This document shows, piece by piece, positions 12,201 through 25,380 of a stretch of 64,000 nt of DNA. Positions within the stretch are counted from its first letter, which is position 1, and each line of letters starts with the position of its first letter. Source of the DNA: Manihot esculenta (lineage: Eukaryota; Streptophyta; Magnoliopsida; Malpighiales; Euphorbiaceae); the NCBI RefSeq assembly GCF_001659605.2, contig NC_035168.2:11821759-11885758 (forward strand), in the 5' to 3' direction. Below the pieces are notes generated by a model, which did no database searches, had not been told where the DNA came from, and worked only from the letters and a program-made list of their open reading frames with translations. The position numbers were made by a program, and so were the translations under genes.

Positions 12201-12863
12201 GTCTAATCTCTTTATATTATAAAAAATAATATATTATTATTACTAATCGATTCAGTTTGATTTTTTTAATTTTTTTCTGATCAAAACCGAATCAAATTAA
12301 AATAACTGAAATTTTTAAAATTAAAAATCAAACTAAATTTCTAAATTAATTTAATTTGATTAAATTTTTATTTGAATTGAACATCTGCTGGCCACTGGTT
12401 TTAAATAAAATAATAACATTTGTCTGTAGGTCACCTCTATTTGTTTTTTTAAGTTCATTAAACTTATTCTCTCTACACCACTCTCCTCGCCCAATCTTCT
12501 CTCATTGTCTTTGATTTTATATGTATCAATACCTTTCTTTGTTTCTTTGAAGTTCATCAACCTCTCTCTTCTTCCACACATAGTGTTTGAAAAATAATAT
12601 TTTTCTTAAGACCCAAAAATAATTAAATTTTATTTTATATCACATATTTTATATATAATCACTTATTAAAAACAAATCATGCATATATATATTATCTCAA
12701 ATCACACTATTTTTCACTAAAATTGAGTCTGGAGTCCTGATCAAAGTTCTACCAGATAACTTACTTGATTCACTGTCTTTTTCTATATAAACATCGAATA
12801 TATTCTAACAATAGAAATAGCTCTTACAGTAAAAAAATATTTCTTCTCTCCAATAAAAGTCCC
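9208..12863. other. AT-rich intergenic DNA without recognisable genes
   Basis: The stretch is very AT-rich with many homopolymer and TA runs. ORFs at 10545-10742 and 12360-12581 are short and show no domain or codon signal. I see no gene, RNA gene or bounded element here. Confidence 0.6.
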
Positions 12864-12955
12864 ATTCAAAATTCAATCTAGAGATACACCCATATATATA
12901 CAGATAATATTCATGGGTATATCTCTATATTGAATTATGAATGGGACTTTTGTTG
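12864..12955. repeat. Foldback hairpin with arms of about 40 bp
   Basis: The left arm begins AATAAAAGTCCCATTC near 12864 and the right arm ends GAATGGGACTTTTGTT near 12955. The arms pair over about 40 bp with scattered mismatches around an AT-rich loop of about 20 bp near 12893-12912. It is either a small foldback MITE or a precursor-like hairpin. No target duplication is clear. Confidence 0.65.
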
Positions 12956-15900
12956 AGATGGTGGGTAGCTTCATAGCACTGCCCAACATTCACTTTGTTC
13001 GCATTTGGTATGCAACTTTTGAGTGCATTTATTTTTTTTTTTTTCAAATTTTACTTTCCCTTTCTTTTAATTCAAAGACATTTTAAATGGGGTTTGAGTA
13101 GTAAGACACTGATCTTTATTCTAACCTTTTACGCCACAAGAATTATAAGTTTTAACGATAAAAAATAGCAACTAATTTAATTTTACATCATTAATAATAT
13201 ATATAATGATGAAAAATATATTTGGTTATTATGTTAAATTTTAATAACCATTATAAAATACTCTTATTGAAAATGAGAGTATTAGTTGTTAAAGTGTAAT
13301 TTGTTAGTAATATATCTACAACCAATCTGTTGGTTGTAATTAGATATTATTTTTCATATATTTTAAATATTTAAATATATTATATAAATTCTGTTATTTA
13401 TTTTTAGTGTTAATTTAATTGAATTTCGAGTAAAAATAAAGTCCATGAGACTATATTACTATGCAAAAAAAAAAAGATTATAATGTGGTTATAATTGTGA
13501 GATTTCTATTGCATTTAAGTAATATCCCCAAATGTTCCTAGACTATGTTCTTATCATTATTGGATAATGATTAGAGCTGTTGAGACTGATACATATAATA
13601 TTTTTCCTTTTAGAGAAAGTAGCTGATCTCATAGATTGAGATATGTGAGATATCTAGAATTAATATGTATGTGCTTATTTTATAAATAAGTGTACTAAAC
13701 TGACCCATCTGACAAATTCATATTGAAAATAACTTGTGTCTATGGATTACTCAAGTGATGGTTGTGTGAGTGATCCTTTGACTTAAAATCAATAAATAAT
13801 CTTATATAGAAACTTTTATATTTTAATTAATCTTACGCGTTACTTAGTTTATGAGTAACAAATATGGATGAACTGGATATATTAGGAACTATATAAATGT
13901 GTTTATGTAATTGAGATATGATCCATCACTCTAGGTTAAATTATGGAATGTTCCATTTGTTCTCCGCTAGCACTAATCGTGAAATTTTTGCGCAAAGTGG
14001 AATGAAATTAGCAAATGAGATATAGAATTTCATTCAATCGATCAATGGCTAAAAGATCAGAACTAATATGATTTAATATTACAGACATGTTCCATATATT
14101 AAATATTAAATCAGGACATTTGTGATGAAGGAATATTAATTACATTGAGAAAATATGCAGTGAAAGGTTAAGTCAAACCACATTTGACATTCGAAAAATG
14201 TTCTTGACCTTCAAATTAATTAATTAGTTAATTATATTTATTGCCAACATATTTGGAATCTAATAGATTACACACATAAAGAATCACATTAGAAAATAAA
14301 ATGAGAAGCTAAATCAAATAGGACTTGATTGCATATAAATTGACATTGAGATAAAATTGTAATTTGAAAGAATTACGATTTTAATCTAAATAATTAAGTA
14401 GGGACTTAATTAAAATCGTCTAAGATTTATATAGCTTGTTTATTAATGTTCTAGACTATAGTTATAATTTATTTATTTAGTTAGTGATAGCGGTTGTCTA
14501 AGCCGTAAAAAATAAACCTATTAGTAATCAGTAATTAAAATTGTAGATAGTGGCAATAGGGTTGAATTCATAGGGATTTGATACTAAGGACTTTTCTAAT
14601 AATGACTTGGGTAATTTAACAATAAAAGTAAAATAAGGGGGTGGTTGTTTTTTATTATAGTGAACTAAAATTAAAACTAAAGTAGTAAAAGAGAACAATG
14701 ATTAAAAGATTAGTAAATCAATAATAACAAGACTCTAGTTGAAGCATAGAATCCATTTCAGTTGGGAATTGATCATTTATACTTTGATTCTTCTATTCAT
14801 TTCAATAAATTAGTTTAGGTTGTAGAAGACGCTCCACACAACTAAATTCCTTAAGTTTAGTTTGATTAGGAAACGTTCGCTAGTCAAACACTAGTTAACA
14901 AGGTGCCAAAGAATGTCCTTGGAGTTCTTCACTTTTCAATTGTTAACTACTTTAAGAAATAAAGAAACTTAATTCTAACCTTATCAACCACGTGGTTAAG
15001 TTAGATCATGCAACTAATTGTTACTTGTGTTCAAATAATCTAAGCAATTACAGATCTAAATCATTCAAACTAACAATATATTGCTTATGCAATCAAAAGC
15101 AGCGGGCCCTTATTGATTCTAAAAGTAAGGCAATAATAACATGAAGAACAAGTTGCATTAATATTGAGAAATAGAAGTTTTGATAATGGAGTTTTAGATC
15201 TCCCAATTCATAACAAAACTGAAACTTCTCCTATTCCACTAGAAGAAGATGTGTTTAGCCACTCATAGTGGACAAAGAACACATAAGGAGAAAAGAAAGA
15301 AGAGAAGAAGAAAGATGTAGCGCTGCTGATGTTGCTGCCGAAAAGTGAATGATTTGCTGTTGTTGTTTGCTGCCCTTTTATAGGTGAGGGGAAACCCTAT
15401 ATCAGCCCTTTGTGAGATGGAATTCTTCTTCAATTTGGATTTGAATTCCCTCCTTAATTGTGTTTCTTCATAATTGGACTTTCTTGAGGGAAGGAATCCT
15501 TTTTGCAGAGTGTTTAATATGCTTCAGATGTGTCTTGATGTGTTTGAGATAAGATAGAACTCTTAAAATTTGAATTTATGCAATTCCCGCATTTCTACAC
15601 TTTTCTGCTGGTGACAGTCGATTTAGGCAGTGATTTAGGTAAATCACTTGCCCTAATCATTTCTGTAAGACACTTTCGGGTTTCAGCTGTCACTGGCTTC
15701 TGGCGATTTGGCCAGTGATTTGGGCAAATCGATTTTGGCATATCAAAACTTGAGTTTTGGCTTCTTCTTCCATCCACTTGTGCAACCCCTTTGGTCATTC
15801 TTTGAGGTTGATCCACAATTTGTAGGAAAGGCAGAGAGCTAGTACTTAGAACCTCATCTCTTCTCAATCCCTTAGAACTGTTCTAAGATTTTTAGATCGC

Positions 15901-16837
15901 TATTCTATGTGGACATTGTTAGAGACTGGACACTTGGACGGTTTGTGGTTTGTGACTGTCTAACCAAGATGAACGATCTCGTATTATTACTGCAAAGAAA
16001 ATAAAAATTATTTATTTTTCTCTTCAATATTATTGTTTTTTTCGTTTAAACGTGATCTATGTTCGTGAAAAATTTTATTTTTCTATTTCTTCCACTGCGT
16101 TCAATTCGATTGAAACCCAACACAAGTATACATTTTTCTTTTCAAATCCCACATCAGATGGAGAAGGAATGAACTATCACTTAAAGCCACTATAAAACAA
16201 TAAGCAATATGACTTGTAGATCATGTAAACTCGCAGTGAGTATAAATTGAACTTTTATTTTTTAAAAATCTTAGGATTAAAATCTCTAATTTAAATTTTA
16301 AGTACATATTAAGAACATGATGGCTTACCACCCATTGTTATAGCATAAAATTAGAGTTCGGTTTTTATTAACTTGTTGGGCAAATCTAAGGTTAATTTCA
16401 TCTGAATATGTTTAATGCTATGAAATATTTGATATTTCTAAATAATGGTTCTCCTTAACTAAATTATTTGAATTGGATGAGCAAACCTAAGATCATGTAA
16501 GTTTAGGGTAAGAGATAGGGATAATATATAAAATATGATAAAGACAAAAAGTTATCACCTAACTGATCTAAGAATCAACAGAGATGTGATTGATAAATTA
16601 TATTATCTACCTAATTTAATTTATAATAATTTATTGGCAAACACAATGTCATTTAAATTAAATGGGATCCTAGTCTACTAGGAAATCTACCACTAAATTT
16701 CTCGAATTAATAGATAGGGTTATTAATTTGAATAAAATAGTGAGAGACTAATTAAAGATTAAAGAGCTTATCTAATAATTAGAAAAATACATGAGACTAA
16801 TAATTATTATTTCTGCATTTGTAGATCTTTTTCTATC
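12956..16837. repeat. Old LTR-retroelement-derived DNA
   Basis: Most of this looks like eroded LTR sequence. 13577-14460 resembles the leader/LTR of copia elements. 14480-16122 reads better on the minus strand: its right end is the reverse of TGTTGGGTTTCAATCG, a typical LTR start. Words such as GATTTGGCCAGTGATTTGGGC (near 15705) recur in related form at 29400-29650. Neither boundary nor target duplication could be fixed. An ORF at 15595-15867 on the minus strand lies in this repeat and is not a gene. Confidence 0.4.
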
Positions 16838-17975
16838 ATGAGTAATAATCTATCCCTGTGTAGCATACTTGATGCTAATAAATTGACTAGACCGAACTTC
16901 TTGGACTGGTATCACAATTTGAGAATTATTCTTAAGTAAGAAAAGAAGTTATATGTTCTCGATCAAGACATACTAGATGTTCCTGATGAGAATGCTAGTG
17001 CTGATATTAAGGACAAGTACGATCATCATATTGATGATGATTTGCAAGGTACATATGTGTTGTTAGCTAACATGAGTCCTGAGCTTCAAGTATATTTATG
17101 AATGAGGAACGAAGAGTTGGACCTACGAGTGGCAAATGGAGCAAGAGTTGCTGTATTAGCTTTAGGAACTCATCGTCTGCCTTTACTTTCTAGCTTAGTA
17201 TTAGAATTGAATAATTGTTATTATATTCTAACACTTTGTGGAAACATTATTTTAGTTTTATTTTAGCCTTGAATAATGAATTTAAGTTTATTATTGAGAA
17301 CAATACTTATTCTTTTTATAATAAAGGAGCTTATTATGAAACTGAAATTTATATAGATAATATACATAATGTTTCTTCTGAAAGGCTTATTCTCAATGTA
17401 AATAACAAGAGACTTAAATTAGATAATCAACATCTATCTTATCTTAGGCATTGTAGACTTGGTCACATAAATGAAACAATAATTACTAAGTTACATAAAG
17501 AAGGATATCATGATCCATTTGATTATAAATCGTATGAAACTTGTAAAGCTTGTTTAATAGGTAAAATGACAAAAACACCTTTTTAAGGAAAAGATGAACT
17601 ATCATAAGAATCATTGGACCTTATACATACAGATGTATATGGACCAATAACTAACCAAGCCATAGGTGGATACTCATATTTTATTATATTCACCGGTGAC
17701 TATACTAGATATAGTTATGTGTATTTAATAATATATAAATTTGAATCATTTGAAAAGTTCAAAGAATTCAAATCTGATGTTGAAAAAAGGATGGCACTTA
17801 GATTTGATTAAAGTGGTAAATATTTGAGTCAAGAGTTTTGTGATTATCTAATAGAGAATGAGATTCTCTCATAATGGATCCCAACACCACAACACAATGG
17901 AATTTCAGAAAGAAGAAACCATACTTTATTAAATATGGTACGATCCATGATGAGTCTTGTAGAGTTACCTCTATT
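16838..17975 (+). pseudogene. Degenerate Ty1/copia fragment: gag, pre-integrase, integrase
   Basis: From ATG 16838 a gag N-terminus is readable (LDANKLTRPNFLDWYHNLR), with a stop soon after. At 17107 the text jumps to the pre-integrase part (LDLRVANGARVAVLALGT, then LRHCRLGHINE, the HCRLGH zinc-binding motif, and CKACLIGKMTKTPF). The integrase core follows from 17614 (LIHTDVYGPI, ITGDYTRYSY-like, then TPQHNGISERRNHTLLN near 17890). The middle of gag and protease is deleted, several stops interrupt the frames, and RT and RNase H are missing. The order places it in Ty1/copia. It is long dead. Confidence 0.85.
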
Positions 17976-18519
17976 CTTATTATTTTCAATTATTATCACT
18001 ATTTTAATATTATTATATTGCAAAATAATAATTTTTTAATTTAAATTTTAATTATAGTTTTCATTGTCATTATTAAATTTTTTATGACCATATTAATTAT
18101 TATTAACGAAAGATAAATTGTCATTATTATTATAATTTAATAATCGATTATAGTATCATCGTAATTAGCATGAATGACTAGTGTATAATATTCTTGTTAA
18201 TAAATTTTAATGACAAAACTTCTTACAATAACATAACGAAATGATTTTCAATGATTGATTTTTAATATTTAACGATCAATTTTTCTCTTGTTAATGAATA
18301 TTTTTTGTAGTGTTAATTGTAGCTCAATTACTTATAGACTTTTTTCCTACATCTCCTACTCACAGATAATAGGGTACAATATCATGCATACATCGATTTC
18401 CATACCTAATAAATAGATTATATGACCGATACATACTTTAAGAGCTCTAATGTTATATATCTATTAGGATAATATGACTCCTGGAATGATGAAACTTAAA
18501 GTAATTACAATATAAAGTA
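17976..18519. other. AT-rich DNA with a possible CACTA-type terminus
   Basis: The only notable signal is TTTTTTGTAGTG at 18301-18312, the mirror of the CACTACAAAAAA end typical of CACTA transposons, followed by TTA. The opposite end was not found. Otherwise featureless. Confidence 0.3.
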
Positions 18520-18524
18520 CCCTA

Positions 18525-20889
18525 TGTAATACCCGGCTAGATCAGGCATCGGAATTCTTACCGTCCGGTGGAATTTGAGGATGTCGGAGCTGCTAGAAGG
18601 GTAAGCTAAGAGTTTTCTAAAATGTTTTAAGTATTTTATATGGGTTGAATGAGTTTTGGATTAAGTTTTGAAGAGAAAAGACTATGGGGACTTTTGCCAT
18701 GTTCGACCGCCGAAGGTAATGTTCGGCCGCCGAAAGTGCTATAGATTCAGCTTTCGAAGGTCATGTTCGGCCCCCGAACGTTGCATGGTTTTGCATGCAG
18801 GTTTGGCAGCCGAAGGTGAGTCGGCCAGCCCTCTATTTCAGCGCCTCCAGTCGGTGAAATGGATGGATTTCTGTTCCTTTCACTTCCTGAGGTGAGGCCA
18901 CGTTCTCCATGAGTCACTTGTTTTGTTTTTATCACCTTATTAAGTTTTATTGGGTTGGTTGTGAAGGGTTTAAGGGAAAAGAGAGGTTTGGTAGTTTGGA
19001 GAAGGTGAAAGGAAGGTGGTGCTTATCCTTAGGTTCAGGTTGATCAGCTTCTGTTTTCAGGAGGTAAGGGCAGCTTTTTCACTTGTTTTAATGATTTATA
19101 ATAGCTTTTAAAGAGGGTAAGGGTAGAGATGCATGTATAGGGTTAAAGTTTAGTTTTTGATGAGTTATGCATGCAAGCTTCTATATGTGTTATGTTTGTT
19201 GTTTTGTTGGGGTTGTAAGTTAGTTTTGGACCCATTTGTTCATATACTTGAGTATATGTGTGTTGAGGAGTGGAGTTATGCATGTTTTGGGTGTTGGATG
19301 GATTGAGGAGCTTGGTGGTGTCCGAAGCTGAGTTCTGGATGAACTCAGGTTCGGCAGCCGAAGGAGCATTCGGCCGCCGAACCTCTTGCATGGTGGCTTA
19401 GGCTGCCACAGCTTGCCCCCGAGTGTGTTAAGGTTCGGCTCTGTTTAGGGGTTTCGGCCGCCGAAGGTGCTGCCGAAGGTTAGAGACTTTCGTCTCTGGA
19501 GTGTGTTGTGGCCCCCGAACCTTGCCCCCGAAAGGGTTCGGCAGCCGAAAGTGGAGATTCGGCCGTCGAAAGTATGCGAGTTTCGGCTCTGGACAAGGCA
19601 TTCGGCCGCCGAACCTGCTGCCGAATGTGTTCTATCTAGCTTTTCTTTTGCATGCTTTATGTGATTGTTCTAAGAGCTTGTTAAGGGGTTTTAGGGAAGT
19701 TGTTTAAGAGTTGTGCTCAGAGTATGTTAGACACCTCATTCGAGTCCATTTGTGTAGGATTGGACCCGAGAGATCGAGGAGGTCACCAGTGGTAGGTGTT
19801 GCTGAGTCAGGTCTGTGTTCTGCTAGCGGAGCAGAGGTGAGTAGAACTAAACTTAATCTTTATACTAAGAAAATGGAATGCTTTAGCACAGATCATGCAT
19901 CATGAATACCATGTTATGTAATAGGATGACTGCATTAGAATCACGAATATGGTGCATTGCATTATTTACTGATAGTGGGGATTGGACCAAGGCGACATCA
20001 ATAGCCCACGATCTGTCATGGCAGTGAAAATCCTGTGTGAGTTCCTCTGGGAATCGGGTGCCGACAGAGGGAGTTTTGAGGTCATGTCTAATCCGAGATG
20101 TGAAATGTTTGTGTTGTGCCACATTCATGTAAGTGTGTATTAATGAACTGTTTTTCAGTGTTTCTACTCACTGGGCTTTAGAAGCTCATCCCTTTCCCTT
20201 AATCCCAGTTTTGCAGGTTCAGTATCGCAGGGAAGTCAGCAACAGCAGAGTGTTGATTAGACGACTGCATGTGTAATAGCTTAGTGTGGACATGATGTAA
20301 ATTCAAGAGATATATGTAAAGGCTTGTAATAGATAGTAAGATCGTATGATATGGTTTAGAATGTGCTTTGCCTAGTGTGTGTTGATCCCTAGTATTTGCA
20401 TGTATCCTGTTTTATGTTTCTTGATGAGAAATGAGTCAAAACAAACTTAATAAATGTTATGTTTCGAAAACCCAGTGAATTATAACTTTGAGGGAAGACA
20501 GGGTTTAATTCCCTTGACCCAAGACCAGTGTAGAGGGAAGACCAGGTTTGATTCCTGTGACTCTATGGTAGCCAAGGTTAACTTAAGATATGCTGACCCT
20601 ACAGAGTGGGTTCTATGTTTCAGAGCATAGTGCATGGAGGTTACTTGGTAGAGTATCACTGGTTTAGCCTGAGGGCTATTTCAGATTGAGATATCCGATG
20701 TTTTAAAGGTTAAGTCTGGTAGTTTTACAAAAAAAGTTTCAAAGACTAGTAGTCGAGTCGGATCATGTATGGGATCTTTGGAGTTCAGGTTAGGCTCGCT
20801 ACGGGTTCTGGCAGCCTTAAGCCGATCTGGATCCTAGCGCCGAGCAGTTTGGGCCATTACAGAGAGGTACTAGTTTCCGGGCTGTTACA
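18525..20889 (+). repeat. 5' LTR of the non-autonomous element
   Basis: TGTAATACCCGG...GGGCTGTTACA, 2365 bp. The dyad clusters lie at about 18703-18815 and 19348-19628, as in element 1. The inner end repeats a CATTACA/CTGTTACA motif twice (20850-20889). Confidence 0.92.
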
Positions 20890-20891
20890 GA

Positions 20892-20905
20892 TGGTATCAG
20901 AGCAT
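20892..20905 (+). promoter_or_regulatory. Primer binding site of the non-autonomous element
   Basis: TGGTATCAGAGCAT lies 2 bases after the 5' LTR end and matches the initiator tRNA-Met primer class. Confidence 0.9.
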
Positions 20906-21170
20906 AGGGTCCTCAACAGTACGGTGTGTGAGCACGTTTGTTCAAGGATTAGAGCTCCCACATCGGAAAGAGGTTGATTCAGTCATAGAAAGGCAAGCAC
21001 AATAAGTAAAAATCATGTCCACTAGGTTGTTAAGTTTTGTTTTGCATGCTGATATGAAATGTCATGATGTATGCTATGCATGTATATGTTCTAGTTCATG
21101 TGTCTTTCATATGAACGATATGTGTGCTAATGTTTGTCTATTGGTGTTTTGTGTTTTCAGAAGAGCTAAG

Positions 21171-21788
21171 ATGAGTGGAAGTAGTCCTCAGATTGATTCA
21201 GATCCGTCTGAAGGGTCTTTTGATGAAAGCAGGGAAGGAATGGATCTAGGGAGAGTATCTGGAGATAGGAAAGAGATGGAAGTGGATGTGCAAAAAAGGG
21301 AGGTAGGTTTGTAGGTGAATATGGACAAAGAGTCTTTAGAGGATATGCAGGCCAAGGATTCCAGAATTTCAGGTATAGGAGAGAATGATCCCTCTACTTG
21401 GAGCACAGCTACCTTAAAAGGAGTGAAATGGGGCAGCACTAGCAAGAAAAAGGTCAGAGGACTTAGAAGGTCAAAGCAAAAGGAGTGGGGTAGGACTAGG
21501 AAGGGTAGGTTGTGGAAGCGTTTTAGAGTAGGGTGTGGGAGGTGTGGACGGTTGCATAAGGGAGTTTGTCGTGTAGGGATAACAGGATGTTGTAGGTGTG
21601 GTCAGGAAGGGCATATGATACGTGAGTGTCCTGTTGAGCCTTGGATAGTTCAGTCCCAGCGGACATTTTCTGGTAGAGCTGTTCAGCAGGAGGCAGCCAC
21701 ATTTGACACAGAAGTGCCAGGTATGCTTGTGTTTTTGGGTAGTCTGTTGTCTATATGTTGTGAGATTCGTACAGGAAAACAGAATTAG
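21171..21788 (+). pseudogene. gag remnant with zinc knuckle
   Basis: ATG at 21171 opens MSGSSPQIDSD, an acidic N-terminus. A TAG at 21312-21314 breaks the frame, which then continues in phase to 21788. The knuckle region CGRCGRLHKGVCR then CCRCGQEGHMIREC (about 21535-21630) matches element 1's CLRCGRPHKGVCR/CFRCGQEGHMAREC. The whole capsid domain between N-terminus and knuckle is missing. What is left could at most bind RNA. Confidence 0.75.
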
Positions 21789-22079
21789 ATGATCAGAGTA
21801 GCAAGTAAGAAATAGGAATTCTGAGGAAAGGGAATAGCTAGAGTTGCTATGAAATGTGGTAACCTTGAGTTGTTACTTGTAGTTATAGTAAGAATGATCT
21901 TTTCATCTCATAGTTTCGAGTAAAAGAAAGAGAAAAGAAGAAAGACGAAGGTTAGAAAGAGAATAGAGTGAGTCTGGGAATAGGTGGTTGTTGAGGCAGA
22001 GAAAGTGCCAGTCTTTTCTTTCGTAAAATTCCCGTGGGAAGTTCCGTTAGCTTTGGCTTGGATCTTCACCCTGATTCTA

Positions 22080-22700
22080 TAGGAGGCTATCACATCGAAC
22101 ACGGTGACGTCAGGTACGTTCACTGGAAGTGTTTGGATGCATATGCTATTTGGTTTGGACCCTAGTGTTTCGCCTTCCTTTTTGTTTGTGAGCCTTGGAT
22201 AGGGTGGGTTTGATGACTTCTGAGCAGTAGAGAGTTTTCTTTGGGTTAGGCCCGAGTGTGATCCATCTGTGGCAGAGTCAATCTGTCGGTTCAGTTCAGA
22301 GTATGTTCAGAGTAGTGGATGCAATCCAGCTGACCTTATGGTTCTAGGGGTGACTGGTGATGTCAACCTAGGGCGGATTGGCTAGCTACTCATGGTACTA
22401 CCTGTGTCTACAGAGACAAGGTAGGAGAGGTCAGAGTATAGAGGCTAGGATGGATCAGAGTTAGTCCGTTGAGAGGACAGAGTATAGGGATGCCTAGAAG
22501 TTGGTGTCAGCCCCGCAAGCTCATAGTTGTCAGGAAAGGTTGCTAGGGGGTTCTCGCTCTTGTGAGCAAGGTTTGCAATCAGGTCAGGGAATCAGCCTCA
22601 AGTGCCTGTTTCCAGTATGGAGGCTTAGTAGCTAAGGGGTTTTATCTGACTTAGTACCTCACACTGGAATGTTTCAGAGTTGTGATGGGAAACGAAGGAT
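22080..22700 (+). pseudogene. Eroded protease and RT start of the non-autonomous element
   Basis: At nucleotide level the segment tracks element 1 from its post-knuckle part (about 2940) to the start of RT (about 3720). CTGACCTTATGGTTCTAG near 22330 corresponds to 3211, and GGGTTTTATCTGACTTAGTACC near 22635 corresponds to 3664. Substitutions and indels remove any long frame. After about 22700 the homology stops until the purine tract near 22996, so almost all of pol is deleted. Confidence 0.65.
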
Positions 22701-23010
22701 GAATTCTGGAGCTTTTATAGTACCTGTCAATGGTGACTACGTATGTCTAGTTAAGAGTGATCTAGAAAGAACAGCTAGTAAAGATTGATTGTGGTTTTTC
22801 CTAGGTAAAACCTAGATTTGAGTATTATCTGTTGAGAGTTCGAATGTGAAAGTGAGAAAAGAGATTAGTATAGAAAGGATAAAGAGAACAAAAGAGTAAG
22901 GATCAGAGTAGCGCAGCGGAAGCTGTAAAGTTCAGGAATAGAGTTCGTTCTTGATTGTTTATTGTTTGTTTTTAACATTCGAGGAAGAATGGTTTTAAAG
23001 GGGGGAAGAT

Positions 23011-25375
23011 TGTAATACCCGGCTAGATCAGGCATCAGAATTCTTACCGTCCGGTGGAATTTGAGGATGTCAGAGCTGCTAGAAGGGTAAGCTAAGAGTT
23101 TTCTAAAATGTTTTAAGTATTTTATATGGGTTGAATGAGTTTTGGATTAAGTTTTGAAGAGAAAAGACTATGGGGACTTTTGCCATGTTCGGCCGCCGAA
23201 GGTAATGTTCGGCCGCCGAAAGTGCTATAGATTCAGCTTCCGAAGGTCATGTTCGGCCCCCGAACGTTGCATGGTTTTGCATGCAGGTTTGGCAGCCGAA
23301 GGTGAGTCGGCCAACCCTCTATTTCAGCGCCTCCAGTCGGTGAAATGGATGGATTTCTGTTCCTTTCACTTCCTGAGGTGAGGCCACGTCCTCCATGAGT
23401 CACTTGTTTTGTTTTTATCACCTTATTAAGTTTTATTGGGTTGGTTGTGAAGGGTTTAAGGGAAAAGAGAGGTTTGGTAGTTTGGAGAAGGTGAAGGGAA
23501 GGTGGTGCTTGTCCTTAGGTTCAGGTTGATCAGCTTCTATTTTCAGGAGGTAAGGGCAGCTTTTTCACTTGTTTTAATGATTTATAATAGCTTTTAAAGA
23601 GGGTAAGGGTAGAGATGCATGTATAGGGTTAAAGTTTAGTTTTTGATGAGTTATGCATGCAAGCTTCTATATGTGTTATGTTTGTTGTTTTGTTGGGGTT
23701 GTAAGTTAGTTTTGGACCCCTTTGTTCATATACTTGAGTATATGTGTGTTGAGGAGTGGAGTTATGCATGTTTTGGGTGTTGGATGGATTGAGGAGCTTG
23801 GTGGTGCCCGAAGCTGAGTTCTGGATGAACTCAGGTTCGGCAGCCGAAGGAGCATTCGGCCGCCGAACCTCTTGCATGGTGGCTTAGGCTGCCACAGCTT
23901 GCCCCCGAGTGTGTTAAGGTTCGGCTCTGTTTAGGGGTTTCGGCCACCGAAGGTGCTGCCGAAGGTTAGAGACTTTCGTCTCTGGAGTGTGTTGTGGCCC
24001 CCGAACCTTGCCCCCAAAAGGGTTCGGCAGCCGAAAGTGGAGATTTGGCCGCCGAAAGTATGCGAGTTTCGGCTCTGGACAAGGCATTCGGCCGCCGAAC
24101 CTGCTGCCGAATGTGTTCTGTCTAGCTTTTCTTTTGCATGCTTTATGTGATTGTTCTAAGAGCTTGTTAAGGGGTTTTGGGGAAGTTGTTTAAGAGTTGT
24201 GCTCAGAGTATGTTAGACACCTCATTCGAGTCCATTTGTGTAGGATTGGACCCGAGAGATCGAGGAGGTCACCAGTGGTAGGTGTTGCTGAGTCAGGTCT
24301 GTGTTCTGCTAGCGGAGCAGAGGTGAGTAGAACTAAACTTAATCTTTATACTAAGAAAATGGAATGCTTTAGCACAGATCATGCATCATGAATACCATGT
24401 TATGTAATAGGATGACTGCATTAGAATCACGAATATGGTGCATTGCATTATTTACTGATAGTGGGGATTGGACCAAGGCGACATCAATAGCCCACGATCT
24501 GTCATGGCAGTGAAAATCCTGTGTGAGTTCCTCTAGGAATCGGGTGCCGACAGAGGGAATTTTGAGGTCATGTCTAATCCGAGATGTGAAATGTTTGTGT
24601 TGTGCCACATTCATGTAAGTGTGTATTAATGAACTGTTTTTCAGTGTTTCTACTCACTGGGCTTTAGAAGCTCATCCCTTTCCCTTAATCCCAGTTTTGC
24701 AGGTTCAGTATCGCAGGGAAGTCAGCAACAGCAGAGTGTTGATTAGACGACTGCATGTGTAATAGCTTAGTGTGGACATGATGTAAATTCAAGAGATATA
24801 TGTAAAGGCCTGTAATACATAGTAAGATTGTATGATATGATTTAGAATGTGCTTTGCCTAGTGTGTGTTGATCCCTAGTATTTGCATGTATCCTGTTTTA
24901 TGTTTCTTGATGAGAAATGAGTCAAAACAGACTTAATAAATGTTATGTTTCGAAAACCCAGTGAATTATAACTGTGAGGGAAGACAGGGTTTAATTCCCT
25001 TGACCCAAGACCAGTGCAAAGGGAAGACCAGGTTTGATTCCTGTGACTCTATGGTAGCCAAGGTTAACTTAAGATATGCTGACCCTACAGAGTGGGTTCT
25101 ATGTTTCAGAGCATAGTGCATGGAGGTTACTTGGTAGAGTATCACTGGTTTAGCCTGAGGGCTATTTCAGATTGAGATATCTGATGTTTTAAAGGTTAAG
25201 TCTGGTAGTTTTACAAAAAAAGTTTCAAAGACTAGTAGTCGAGTCGGATCATGTATGGGATGTTTGGAGTTCAGGTTAGGCTCGCTACGGGTTCTGGCAG
25301 CCTTAAGCCGATCTGGATCCTAGCGCCGAGCAGTTTGGGCCATTACAGAGAGGTACTGGTTTCCGGGCTGTTACA
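23011..25375 (+). repeat. 3' LTR of the non-autonomous element
   Basis: 2365 bp, colinear with the 5' LTR with no net length change. A purine tract (AAAGGGGGGAAGA, ending near 23009) precedes it. Confidence 0.92.
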
Positions 25376-25380
25376 CCCTA

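Larger units (their letters stand above)
18525..25375 (+). mobile_element. Non-autonomous gypsy LTR element, complete, TSD CCCTA
   Basis: Two LTRs of equal length (18525-20889 and 23011-25375, 2365 bp each) flank a 2121-bp internal region. The 5-bp direct repeat CCCTA lies at 18520-18524 and 25376-25380. The LTRs differ at few positions (for example GACCGCC at 18705 against GGCCGCC at 23191), so the insertion is recent. The LTR ends, primer site and purine tract match the family of element 1. The internal region holds a gag start, a zinc knuckle and eroded protease/RT scraps but no capsid domain, RNase H or integrase. It must have moved with proteins from a relative such as element 1. Confidence 0.93.

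Noticed and set aside
15595..15867. 90-aa minus-strand ORF
   Set aside because: It falls in LTR-like repeat whose relatives at 29400-29650 do not keep the frame.
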